Source: Silene conica (lineage: Eukaryota > Streptophyta > Magnoliopsida > Caryophyllales > Caryophyllaceae). Taken from it: a DNA stretch of 64,000 bases. Position 1 is the first letter of the stretch. Every line of letters starts with the position of its first letter. Below are positions 1 through 10,618 of this stretch, in pieces. The stretch covers positions 71,887,681 to 71,951,680 of the forward strand of contig CM055315.2 of the NCBI GenBank assembly GCA_029255685.2, written 5' to 3'. The position numbers and the translations under genes were made by a program. The notes beneath the pieces are model-generated. The model saw only the letters and a program-made list of their open reading frames with translations. It searched no databases and was not told the DNA's origin.

Positions 1-36
1 TTTACGGGCCAAATTTACGCTGAACGTACAGGAAAG

Positions 37-208
37 GGTCGACCGACCCACCAAAGAGGTCGACCGACCAAAGCCCAGAATTCGGAAAGCCTGATAACAG
101 CAGGAGAGGTCGACCGACCCGGATAGGAGGTCGTCCGACCCAGCGACTGCGTCCGCGACTTTTATTTCGTGTTTTACTCGTTTAATCTTGTAATTAGAAC
201 TTATTTAA
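37..208 (+). promoter_or_regulatory. E1 5' LTR: two palindromic box pairs upstream of a TATA-like box
   Basis: GGTCGACCGACC-type boxes start at 37, 58, 108 and 129, giving two pairs each exactly 21 bp start to start. A TATTTAA box follows at 202-208, about 62 bp after the last box. The 3' LTR copy has boxes at 10879, 10900, 10950 and 10971 with the TATA-like box at 11044-11050. Promoter-proximal placement is seen; regulatory function is inferred. Confidence 0.6.
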
Positions 209-986
209 GGAGACCTAATCAAGCAGCCCATATTAGAAAAAAAACTCCATAGTTTAGAGAGAATATTTTTCCAAGTTTCAATCTTTGTTCCTGAAATCCA
301 ATTAAGTTTGTAAGTTTGATACAATTAATCTTTCCCTTTCAATTAATTTTATTGTTCATCCTATTATTGTTTCCCAATACATGTTTTCCCTTTTATTGTC
401 ATCTTTAATTATGTTAATTCCTTTGATGTTCTTGTTTCTTGTTGTTGTTAGTTTCATAGTTAAAATCATGCATAGCTAATTCTTGTGATTAGGAATTAGG
501 GGAACCATGGCAAAGACTTGATTTTGATAGTTTTATGATTAAATTACCAATCCCCGATTGTTGTTGGTGAACTAATCCTTGAGATTGAAAGATTACTAGG
601 ATTAGTTTAACAACAATTTTGGGATTGCTCTATGAACGAAAGTTTAGTGCTTTTCTAGGAACCCTAAGACCGTAAGGATTGGGTGGATTATTGACCTAAA
701 GGTTTATTCTTTGTTCCTTGGGATTGTGTTATTTGGTTATTTTACCCTTTATTGACTTGCCCTAGCCATCGGGAACCGAAGTTCCTAATCTCCTTTTCAT
801 CTTATTTAAATTCTCTCGTTTATTTTGCTCTTTTAGTTGTTAGTTCAAATCTTAAATCAACCCCCCTTTTTTTTGGTTGCTTGTAATAGACTTTAAATTC
901 GCAAACATAATTAACCTTGTCTCCTTGTGGTTCGACTCTTGACTTATCCTATCTAGTTTAAGCTGAGGTTTTATAAATCTTATCTT

Positions 987-1011
987 TGGCACTCTTCAAC
1001 GACGGGTGTCA
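987..1011 (+). other. U5-terminal hairpin of E1
   Basis: The last 25 bases of the LTR form an 8-bp stem, TGGCACTC against GGGTGTCA with two G-T type pairs, around a loop containing CAACGAC. It abuts the primer-binding site. The 3' LTR copy at 11844-11868 has TGGCACCC against GGGTGTCA. Confidence 0.6.
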
Positions 1012-1016
1012 AATTT

Positions 1017-1034
1017 TGGCGCCGTTGCCGGGGA
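1017..1034 (+). other. E1 primer-binding site (tRNA-Asp)
   Basis: TGGCGCCGTTGCCGGGGA is complementary to the 3' end of plant tRNA-Asp, the usual primer of Athila elements. It lies 5 bases after the LTR end. Confidence 0.92.
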
Positions 1035-1192
1035 GACGGTATAATTTTGTTTTTTAGTTTTTAGTTTATTTTTCTTGTCTTAAGGAACTTAGGTTCCTTA
1101 AGACCGTTACTTACCTTTTCTTCTAGTGTTGTTTTCTGCATATTAGAAGACAGGTTTTAGAGAGGAAGGCTTGAGTACTCTCTTGTTTAGGC

Positions 1193-2250
1193 ATGGCTTC
1201 TATTTATGACCACATGCAGCCAAAGGTTCAAGATTTACCAAAAGGATTCACCTTGCCTACTCCCACAACTGGTTCCTTTGAACTCCACCCGAACCACATC
1301 ATTCTGGTGGAACGGAGTCAATTTTTTGGTCTACCCAACGAGGATCCGTTGAAGCATGTTGCGACGTTCACGGATTACTGCTGTTCCATACGCATACCTG
1401 CCGGGGTGACTCAGGATGAGGTGCTGGCAATGATGTTCCTTTATTCATTGAAAGATGCCGCGCGAGATTGGTACCGTTACCTTGATAGGGCAGCTGAGGA
1501 GGTTACGGATTGGACTTCCTTGGCATTGGCTTTCTACAGAAAATACTTTCCTCTTGCAAAAGCCAATGACTTGAGAAACCAAATCACTAACTTTCAACAA
1601 GGGCCGGATGAAGGATTTTGTGAAGCGTGGAATCGGTTTAAGGATTTGGTCCGTTCTATCCCTCACCATGGTTTTCAATAATGGTACTTATGTAACAAAT
1701 TTTACAACGCCCTCTACGATGACTATAAGGTGATTCTTGATGCGGCCGCCAATGGAAGATTTCAGAACAACACCAACCATATGCAGGGTTGGAACACCAT
1801 TGAAGACATGGCGGTGCATAGGGCCACTTTTGGGAATTCACGTGGGAATTCGCGAAAGTTGAATGTGGAGATGAATAGAGTATTGGCTCTTGAGACAACC
1901 GTTGAAGCCCGTTTTGAAAAGCTTGAGGCAACCTAGCTGAAGCTTGAAAGTGCGAACCTAGTTACTACGGCCGACAACACGGGTGAGATTGTGGAATTGA
2001 GAGAGCTTGTTCATGCTCTAACAAAACAGGTTTTAGAGATAGGAAAGGCTCAAATTGCTTCTATGAAGACTTTTGGAGATCAATTGATAAACATAGCCAA
2101 CCAAACAACTAGCTCTCCGGCTAGTTGTGAAAGACCCATAGAGACGTTGAATGCTATAAATCTTAGGAGTGGACGTGCTTATGAAGGACCAGCCCCTGAG
2201 GAGGACTCTGCTAAAGTTCATGAAGAAGAAATTGATCCCATTCACAGTTC
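1193..2250 (+). pseudogene. E1 gag region
   Basis: Encodes the capsid-like part of an Athila gag, opening with MASIYDHMQPKVQDLPKG, including the retrotransposon-gag core around the residues RDWYRYL and the FEKLEAT coiled segment. The first ATG follows a leader of about 180 bases after the primer-binding site. The corresponding region of E4 begins with the same residues, supporting this start. The reading frame has a small number of breaks. No clear CCHC knuckle was recognised. Confidence 0.85.
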
Positions 2251-2254
2251 AGAA

Positions 2255-2380
2255 GGTCGACCAACCCCTACTGTAGGTCGACCGACCTCGATACCTGACG
2301 TGAGATCAGTTTCTGGAAAACAGAAAGATTTCGGTGATACAGCGTCTGGTCGACTGACCCCTGTACGAGGTCGACCGACC
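2255..2380 (+). repeat. In-frame box pairs in the E1 gag-protease linker
   Basis: Boxes start at 2255, 2276, 2348 and 2369: two pairs, each 21 bp apart. Being 12 bases long they read as four-residue repeats (GRPT and variants) in the linker between gag and protease. The same location in E4 (20390-20514) and, with a different palindrome, in E10 (54591-54838) also carries boxes. Confidence 0.75.
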
Positions 2381-2439
2381 GATGTTCCTGAGCAGAACGC
2401 AGTTCCTATTCCCGAATCGCTGGATCCTTCCCTTATTCA

Positions 2440-5400
2440 AGGCCTCACTAAGATATTACAGCTGAAAAAGCCAAAGGTTGCTGATCCTATGGCTAATGTC
2501 ACCATTCCATACCCCGAAAGATTAAAAAATTCAAAAGAGGATCGGAAATTCGGTAAGTTTTTGGAGATGGTGAAGAATCTTGAGGTAACCATCCCTTTCA
2601 CTGATTTAATTACCCAGGTACCTTCTTATGCTAAATTCATGAAAGATATTTTGAGTCGTAAGAGGAATTTTCAGGACGAAGGTGTTGTTGCTTTTGTGGA
2701 GGAATGTTATGTTCTCTCACAGAATAATATAGCACCCAAATTAAAGGACCCAGGTAGTTTTTCTATCCCTTGTACCATAGGTAATCATATTATAGGGAAA
2801 GCCCTTTGTGATCTAGGGGCTAGTGTCAGTGTCATGCCTTATTCTGTTTGTGAAAGACTTAATTTAGGTAGACTTAAATTCACCAATATTACCCTACAGA
2901 TGGCTGATAGATCAACCCAAAGACCATTAGGGGTCTTAGAGGATGTCCCAGTTAGAGTGGGAAAGTTATTTATTCCTGTTGATTTCGTTGTTTTAGACAT
3001 TGCTGAGGATAGTCAAATACCTATTATTTTAGGTAGACCATTTTTACACACAGCTGGGGCTGTTATAGATGTCAAACGCGGGATCATTACTTTAGAGGTT
3101 GGAGATGACACTATCGAGTTTAGTCTTGCCCATAAGGCAACTACTCCTACTGATGATACTTGTTGCTCCATTGATATTATAGACAGGAATGTTATCCTTA
3201 ATTGGAGGGAATCCTTGACCAAGGATCCCTTAGATGATCTAACAGTTTTGGATAAGTGTGCAGGTGATCCAGACGAGGATGCTGAAGAGTTGGAGGTGAT
3301 AGAAGCAGAGATAGAGGAGTATGAGTTTACTGAAGAAGAGAATGAGAAGCTCATAAGCTTGGCCAATGCAAATCTGTTAAACATGTGCTATTCCATTAGT
3401 ACTGATTCTGTTCAGGCCGTTGAGGTAAAGGTACCAGAGCGTAAGCCACTTCCTCCTAACCTTAAATATGTTTTCTTAGATGATACTGAACAGTACCCTG
3501 CGATTGTTAGCTATAAACTTGACCCTAACCAACTTTCTGCTTTAATGACTGTTCTCAAAAAGAATAGGAAAGCTTTAGGTTATTCTTTAGATGATATTAA
3601 GGGCATAAGCCCTGATGTTTGCATGCACAGAATAGAGTTAGAAGAAGGGCATAAGCCTTATAGACAAGGACAGCGTAAGTTGAATCCTAAGATGCAGGAG
3701 GTGGTTATGGCTGAGGTAATGAAACTTCTTGATGCAGGTATTATCTATTCAGTTGGCAACTCCAAGTGGGTTAGCCCAGTTCAGGTGGTGCCTAAGAAAG
3801 GAGGAACCACAGTGGTTAAAAATGATAAAAATGAGTTAATACCCACTAGAGTTGTAACTGGGTGGCGGATGTGCATTGATTATAGACAGTTAAATGCCGC
3901 CACCAAGAAAGACCATTTCCCCCTTCCTTTTGTTGACCAAATGACTGAAAGACTGGCTTCTAATAAATTCTTCTGTTTTCTAGATGGTTATTCAGGTTTT
4001 TTCCAGATTCCCATCCATCCCGATGATCAGAGTAAGACTACTTTTACTTGCCCACTGGGTGTTTTTGCATACCGCAGGATGCCTTTTGGATTATGTAATG
4101 CTCCTGCCACCTTTCAAAGGTGTATGATGGGTATCTTTTCTGACTTTATAGAAAACATCGATCATGGAGGTATTTATGGATGATTTTTCTGTTTATGGTA
4201 ATGCGTTTGATCAGTGCTTAGCTAATCTTGATAAAGTCTTGCAGCGATGTATTGATGTAAACCTTGTCTTAAACTGGGAAAAGTGTCAGTTTATGGTTAC
4301 TGAGGGGGTAGTGTTAGGGCATCTAATTTCTGATAAAGGTATATATGTAGATAAAGCAAAAGTGCAGGTGATTGAGCAATTACCCCCTCCTGTTAATGTT
4401 AAGGGGGTGAGAAGTTTCTTAGGACACGTAGGTTTTTACAGGCGCTTCATTAAGGACTTTTCTAAGATTGCTAAACCTCTTACACAGTTGGTCCTTAAGG
4501 ATGCTGTTTTTGATTTTACTGATGAGTGCCTTTCAGCTTTTAACAGTTTGAAGGAAGCTTTGATCTCAGCACCAATCATTCAGCCACCAGACTGGGATCT
4601 CTTATTTGAGATCATGTGCGATGCTAGTGACTACGCTGTAGGTGTTGTGCTAGGTCAAAGGAAGAACAGGGCTCTTAATGCTATATACTATGCGAGCCGC
4701 ACCCTAGATGAGACTCAAGTCAACTATTTCACCACTGAGAAGGAAATGCTAGCTGTGATCTTTGCCTTAGAAAAATTCAGGTCCTATTTAGTAGGTAATA
4801 AGGTAATTGTTTACACTGTCCATGCAGCTTTGAAAGGTCTTTTCCAAAAGAAAGATCCAAAGCCAAGGCTTTTAAGGTGGATACTTCTTCTCCAAGAGTT
4901 TGACATTGAGATTAGGGACAAGAAAGGCGCGGAAAACGTGGTAGCTGACCACCTATCTCGCCTTCAGCTGGCTGATGGGGAAGATTCTTTACCTATTGAT
5001 GATTCATTTCCTGATGAGAGTTTATTTATCATTAATAGTTCAGGTTCTTATCCCCCTCCTTGGTATGCTGATTTTGCTAACTTTGCTGTCACAGGTAAAA
5101 TCCCTCCTGAGTTGTCATGGCAACAAAAGAAGAGATTTATGTTTGATGCAAAACAATATTTTCGGGATGACCCCTATGTTTTCAAGGAATGCGGAGATGG
5201 ACTCATCCGGAGATGCGTCCCCTAATGGGAGGTGAAGGACATTCTGGAAGCATGTCACTCTTCTGCATATGGTGGTCACCACGGTCCATCTAGGACCGTG
5301 GCCAAGGTATTACGGTCTGGTTTTTATTGGCCTACTTTGCATGCTGACTGTAGGAATTTTGTAGGTAGCTGTGATGCATGTCAAAGAACTGGGAATGTCT

Positions 5401-6356
5401 CAAAAAGACATGAGATGCCGCAGGTTGGTATTTTAGAGGTAGAGATTTTTGATGTCTGGGGCATTGATTATCAAGGACCTTTTCCCAGTAGTCAAGGTAA
5501 CAGGTATATTCTTGTAGCTGTTGATTATGTGTCTAAGTGGGTAGAAGCTATTGCTACCCCCCATTGTGATGCAAAGGCTAGCATTAAGATGTTTAAAAAA
5601 ATCATATTTCCTCGTTTTGGTGTCCCTAGGGTTGTCATAAGTGATGGAGGTATGCATTTTAAGGAGAAACGCTTAGGTGACTTGCTAAGTAAATTCGGTG
5701 TCCAACATCGTAGGGGTTTAGCTTATCACCCTCAGACTAGTGGTCAAGTTGAGATCTCTAATAAGGAACTCAAGGAGACCCTAGCCAAAGTTGTTTCTAA
5801 GTCTAGGAAAGATTGGAGTCTAAAACTTGATGATGTTTTATGGGCCTATAGAACTGCGTTCAAAACCCCAATCGGAATGTCACCTTTCCGGTTGATTTAT
5901 GGTAAGACTTGTCATTTACCAGTAGAGTTAGAACGTAAGTCTTGGTGGGCTATTTGTGATCTTAATTTAGACCCTAATCTTTCCCGTGAGAAACGTTTGT
6001 TGCAGCTCAATGAGTTAGAAGAATTCAGGTTGTTAGCCTATGACAATGCCAGGATTTACAAAGAGAAAACAAAGCGCTGGCATGACAAGAGAATCATTAG
6101 GCGTTATTTTCAGGTAGGTGATAGGGTGTTGCTTTTTAATGCTCGTATTCGTCTTTTTCCTGGTAAGCTGAAATCCAGGTGGAGCGGACCTTACACCATC
6201 ACAGCTGTCTCAAAATTTGGGTCAATAGAGTTAGAAACCTCATCCGGTGAGTGGTTCAAAGTTAATGGCCAGTATATGAAGCACTTCCGCGGAGAGAACG
6301 AATATATCGGCAAGGTTGAAGTCTCTTACTCTGACCCTTTTTCGGATGCTTCTTGA
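2440..6356 (+). pseudogene. E1 pol region: protease, reverse transcriptase, RNase H, integrase
   Basis: Domains in order, approximate positions: retroviral-type aspartic protease (2750-3120, core LCDLGASVSVMP), reverse transcriptase (3660-4480, with YSGFFQIPIHP and FMDDFS signatures), RNase H (4600-4960, beginning CDASDYA), integrase with H2C2 zinc-binding part (5240-5410), catalytic core (5440-5900) and C-terminal basic region ending near 6300. Such a polyprotein reverse-transcribes and integrates the element. Domain order PR-RT-RH-INT is that of Ty3/gypsy. It is nearly whole, with few breaks. E4 carries a more decayed copy. Confidence 0.9.
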
Positions 6357-6510
6357 TAGGTAAAAGGGTCGTGCGGGACCAGTTAAACCAGCGCTAAACG
6401 GGAGGCAACCCGTGTTCTAGCTTAATTTTACGTTTTTTGTAATTTCTGTTTTAGTCCTTGATGTGATTTTGAGATTCTGCAGGAAAATAAAAGGAATCGT
6501 CAGTTAAGTA

Positions 6511-7346
6511 GGTCGACCGACCCGCCATGAAGGTCGACCGACCTTCTGACAGCATTAAATAAATTCTGACAGAGCAGGTATGCAGGACAGAGGTCGACCG
6601 ACCAAATTATTAAGTCGACCGACCTCGGGTATTTTTTTCCGGTTTTTCTTTGAGTTAGAGTCTTTGGTCCTTCTGTGTTTTGAAAACACAATAATTGCTC
6701 ACACTTTCTGAACCTCCCTCTCTCTCTTAAAAACCCTAACCACCCACCTTCTTCATCCTTCACTCAATTTTCTTGCTTTCTTTCATCTTTCTCCATCCAA
6801 GGTATGTGTTTCTTAGCTTTTTTTTTTTTTTTTTTTTTTTTCGTTTCCTAGCATCCTAATTCTGTTCTAGGTAGTTTTAGTTTGTCTTTTTCAGTTTGTT
6901 TTGGCTCCTAATTTTGTTTTCATGCATGTTTGTGTTTTCTTTTTAAGTTTTCTTCTTCCTTTAGGTTTTATAGTCTCAGATCTGTACAATGTGTGTGGTT
7001 TTGTGCTGTTAGAGTTAGTATGATTCTTTCCTGCAATTTCTATGCCTAATTTCTCCACGATTTCAAAACCGCGATTTTTTTTCTGATACTGCTGTCGGTC
7101 GACCGACTCAAAACGGAGGTCGGCCGACCAAACTGCATTTTTTCCAGAAATTCGATCTTTCGTTTGGTCGGTCGGTCGACATAGGTTTGAGGTCGATCGA
7201 CCGCAGTGATTTTACAGGTATTCTGATTTTTGCTGGCAGTTGGTCGACCGACCTCTAGGTGAGGTCGGCCGACCCCGTCACAGTTACAGGAACTCTAAAA
7301 TTTTAGCGATAGTGGTCGACCGACCTCTCTATGAAGTCGGCCGACC
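6511..7346 (+). repeat. Box-pair array in the E1 post-pol non-coding region
   Basis: Six pairs of palindromic boxes, start positions 6511/6532, 6592/6613, 7097/7118, 7170/7191, 7242/7263 and 7314/7335; every pair is 21 bp start to start. The last four pairs recur every 72-73 bp. Variants include GGTCGGCCGACC and GGTCGATCGACC, both perfect palindromes. Between 6625 and 7096 there is a pyrimidine-rich leader with a poly-T run at 6818-6841 and no gene. Confidence 0.8.
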
Positions 7347-7458
7347 CAAATACTGTTACAGAGGTTTCTGGTTCGTGTTTTGTTCCTCTTTGTGCTAAGA
7401 AAATGTTTTCAATGTTGCACAAGACTTACATTTTATTGATTTTTTTTTCAGATTCATA

Positions 7459-8892
7459 ATGTCTAGCCGTGGACAAGGCGGAAAGCGCTCCCGCACTTCC
7501 GGAGCAAGCACCTCCCGAGGCCGTGCTCCTAGGTCAGGAGGGTTGACGGCGCTGGATACGGATAGTCTACCAAACTATCCGCAAATCATCTTTAATACTC
7601 CGGCACAAAAAGCCCGTTTCCTCCATCTTTCCACTTTTTTCTTAGTGGTGGTCACCCGGTTCCTTTTTGTTCCGGCATTGCAAGCTTTGGGGTGTCATGA
7701 TGATGTGGTGTCCTTGCTCAATGGGACGGGTTTCTCAGGACTTGTCACTATGGATAAGTTCACCTATACCCTTCTCACTCTTGAGTTCTTTTCTTCCTTT
7801 ATTTTTAATGTTCAAGCTTATAACCCCGGCTATGATAACAAGTGCATTTCTTTTCGTTTGTTCAATGAAACATTTTCTTTAACTTTGAATGAATTTGCTC
7901 AATTTCTAGGCTTATCTTCTACGGGTATTACGGGTGACCCCACTGGGTCGCACAATGTCATGTGGTCCTGTCTTTCTGATTCCAGCGATAAGAAGAAGAA
8001 GAACAGTACCATTCACTTACCCGCCCCCCGTTCTTATTTACGTCTTTTGGCCAACACTGTTTTTGGCCGTAAAGAGTCTCAAAATGTTAAAAATATTGAG
8101 CTCTCCATTTTGTCTGGCTATCTTAATGTCAGACGTACGGGTCAGCAGTTTTATAACACTGCGTATTTGGTCGCCTCTCACTTTGTGGCGGTGGGCGAGG
8201 GAACTTCCTTGACCACTATTGTCTGTGGTGGGCTAGTCACTCGATTGGCCCGCTTTCTTGTTCCTCAGTTCCCTCGCTATGAGGATACGATTATTGGCAC
8301 TCTCTCCCGGTACATGGACATGGCTTATGTCAAGTCCGTGCATTGGGTGGATAGGAAGGATTATTGGAAGGTAGACACCTACCTCAGTGATCGCATCCCC
8401 ATCACCACGGCTCCCCCCATGTTACCCCTTGATAATATTCAGGGGGAGCCTAGACCACTCCTCTCATCCTACCGCCTTCCACTTAGAGGAGGCACCTTTA
8501 GAGGCCATAGGGTCCCTGCTCCCGGTGCCCACTTTGATGCACCTGGGACGGGGTACCCAATTGATTTTACTGCGCCTCCTAATTTTTCTATTCCTCCTTT
8601 TGTTGATGATAGATCTCTCCCACTCATGGTGGCGAACCTTTGCAGGCAGGTCAACCAAAAACAGTTGAACGATAGTCTCTACCAGTATCCGGGCTACTCG
8701 GAGTATGCTACTCAGGGTAGGCTCCCCACCGGCCCTTGGACTCACCCCACCTGGTACACACCTCAGGCGGGCGGTCATGGGTACGGTGAAGCTTCAGGCT
8801 CTATCTCAGGAACAGACATAGGGTCTGATGATGAGGATGAGGAGGAGGCAGAAGGAGATGACTCTGGGTCGGAGTTTGACCCAGAGGACTAG
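7459..8892 (+). CDS. Athila ORF-1-like protein of E1 (function unknown)
   Basis: 477 residues, open from MSSRGQGGKRSRTSG to an acidic tail (roughly residues 435-477, rich in D, E, S and G). The basic, Ser/Gly/Arg-rich start is followed by a conserved block near residues 95-330 resembling the ATHILA ORF-1 family of Arabidopsis (recalled, not searched). It sits after pol, in the place some authors call env-like, but I see no convincing signal peptide or transmembrane anchor. The acidic C-terminus and the position are shared with the E9 protein at 41996-43528. Function is unknown; a nucleic-acid or host-interaction role is only possible. Confidence 0.75.
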   Translation: MSSRGQGGKRSRTSGASTSRGRAPRSGGLTALDTDSLPNYPQIIFNTPAQKARFLHLSTFFLVVVTRFLFVPALQALGCHDDVVSLLNGTGFSGLVTMDKFTYTLLTLEFFSSFIFNVQAYNPGYDNKCISFRLFNETFSLTLNEFAQFLGLSSTGITGDPTGSHNVMWSCLSDSSDKKKKNSTIHLPAPRSYLRLLANTVFGRKESQNVKNIELSILSGYLNVRRTGQQFYNTAYLVASHFVAVGEGTSLTTIVCGGLVTRLARFLVPQFPRYEDTIIGTLSRYMDMAYVKSVHWVDRKDYWKVDTYLSDRIPITTAPPMLPLDNIQGEPRPLLSSYRLPLRGGTFRGHRVPAPGAHFDAPGTGYPIDFTAPPNFSIPPFVDDRSLPLMVANLCRQVNQKQLNDSLYQYPGYSEYATQGRLPTGPWTHPTWYTPQAGGHGYGEASGSISGTDIGSDDEDEEEAEGDDSGSEFDPED

Positions 8893-9104
8893 GGACGTGC
8901 TTAACCTTACCCTCTTCGAGGTTCGGTTTGGGGAGGTCCCTCCGTCTTGTAAGTAGTTTTTTCTTTTATTCCCCTTAGATTTCCAGTTTTTCCCTCCTTC
9001 CTCCTTAGACTCTTTTTGTAGTTTCTAGTCTTTTTCTTTTTCCTTTCTTTGTTTGTTTCTTTTCTGCCTATCCCCATCCCTATGCTGTGGATGTATGCTG
9101 ATGA

Positions 9105-9142
9105 GCACAATGGGGGCATTGTGCGTTTTTGTTTGGGGAGGG
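9105..9142 (+). other. Internal hairpin plus polypurine-like run (E1)
   Basis: GCACAATG and CATTGTGC form a perfect 8-bp stem around GGGG, followed at once by a purine-rich GTTTGGGGAGGG run resembling the real polypurine tract at 10601-10618. E4 has the same at 26434-26471 and E9 a different-sequence version at 41388-41427. Confidence 0.6.
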
Positions 9143-9926
9143 TGTTTGCATACTCCTTTTTGAGTCTGCAATTGTTTAGGTGTCTTTTGTTTTTCATTCC
9201 TTTAGGTGTTTTTCTTACTTTCATCCTTTTTTGTCGCGTGTTCTTTTCTGTCGCGCGTTCTTTTCTGTCACATGTTCTTTAGCTTATAGGTCGAGTCGGA
9301 ACGGACAAATACGATTTATGCCTCACATATCACTTATTGCCTTGCCTTGCATTTTTTCAAAAATTTTCAAGCTAGTCTTTTGCATTATCTACGAGTTTTT
9401 GTTGATTTAATGCTAAATTATTAGACTTGACTCTCTTCTTGGCAAGCTACTACATATTCTAAGGATTAGAGCTTAATAAATCGGTGACATTCATGACCGA
9501 TTTCATGTAGGTTTGTGAGTAGTTTCTCCTCTTGAGGCATGTCATATCAACGTGCATAAGCATGAATTTTGTCTACTTAATACCTATATGCATTCGGGTT
9601 TTGTGGTTTGTTGACACATGGGTAGAGGTCCCCTTTCCTTATTTTACCCATAATCCTCACATAGCCAAATTGACTCTTTTGTCCCATATGCTACATCCTA
9701 CAAATTGTCTACCCTAGCCGAGCTAGTAACTTAGTGATGGGACTGTTTTGGCCATCATTTGGTTTGTGTTTCATTGATAAATCTTGGTTTTGTGAGAATG
9801 GCGAAAAGGAGAAAAAGAAAAGAAAAAAAATTTCGGTGATTAAAATCAGAAAAAAGGGGAAAGAAAAGAAAAGAAAAATAATATATAAAAAAAATAATAA
9901 AAACAGGTCTACCTGTTTTCAAGGGT

Positions 9927-9959
9927 GGTCGGTCGACCTAAATTTTGGGTCGATCGACT
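9927..9959 (+). repeat. Isolated box pair in the E1 3' region
   Basis: GGTCGGTCGACC at 9927 and GGTCGATCGACT at 9948, 21 bp apart, in an A-rich setting about 650 bp before the polypurine tract. Confidence 0.7.
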
Positions 9960-10581
9960 ACGACCATTGAGCAGGATGTTTCTGAAAAAAAAAAAGAGAA
10001 GAAAGAAAGAAAGAGAGGGAGAAAATTGGAGAAATTGTGACTTTTGCTCCCAACTTTGAGCATTGGCATGTTTGGAAAAGTAATGGAAGTGATCTTATAC
10101 TATGGATAGATGGTTGTTAGCTCGGTTTAACCCCTCTTCCCATAACTTATTTTAACCCTTTCTTACCTTCAGCCTCACAATCCCAAAAATTGCCTCGGCA
10201 TGTGTCATGGTCATTTAATGTGGGAATGCATATGTACGGTTGTAGAGATTTTATTCATGTTAGATTGCAGGCATGTTCTTATGGGTCGCAGATAGGTGAG
10301 AGTCTCTACTTTTATTTATCTTCTTATCCTTCACATATACATTTGACCCTTTGTTTTCTTGAGTGTCTCGAGCATACCGCGAGAGTCCAATTAGAATGAG
10401 TCTTGCAAGGTTGAAAGTTTAGCATATTATTCCAACATGTTCAATTCGTTTTGCTCTTGACATTATGCTTGATTATATTTGAAGATTGCATTAAATTGGT
10501 TGGGTATGGTTTGGTGTTTGGTTGTAAAAAGTGTGAAATCCGTTCCATTAGAAGTTTTTCTTTTTCTTTTGAGTCTTAGTG

Positions 10582-10618
10582 CTTGCTTGAGGACAAGCAA
10601 GGTTTGGTTTGGGAAGTT
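10582..10618 (+). other. E1 polypurine tract with preceding hairpin
   Basis: CTTGCTTGAGGACAAGCAAG (10582-10601) is a perfect 8-bp hairpin with an AGGA loop. It runs into GTTTGGTTTGGGAAGTT, the plus-strand primer site, and the 3' LTR begins at 10619. E4 has the same at 27956-27992, E9 a covarying version at 39672-39710. Confidence 0.75.

Larger units (their letters stand above)
1..1011 (+). repeat. E1 5' LTR (partial)
   Basis: Matches 10843-11868 almost base for base and ends in TGTCA directly before the primer-binding site. The first roughly 220 bases of the LTR lie outside the window. Confidence 0.93.
8893..10581 (+). other. E1 3' non-coding region
   Basis: No gene seen. It holds T-rich and A-rich stretches, the internal hairpin with purine run at 9105-9142, and one box pair at 9927/9948. 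A poly-purine rich stretch (9800-10030, AAAGAAAAG-type) surrounds that pair. Confidence 0.7.

Noticed and set aside
1017-1034. tRNA gene
   Set aside because: Only the 3'-end complement is present at each such site; these are primer-binding sites.
7459-8892. True envelope gene
   Set aside because: Position is env-like, but no clear signal peptide, cleavage site or membrane anchor is visible; the similarity is to Athila ORF-1 proteins.
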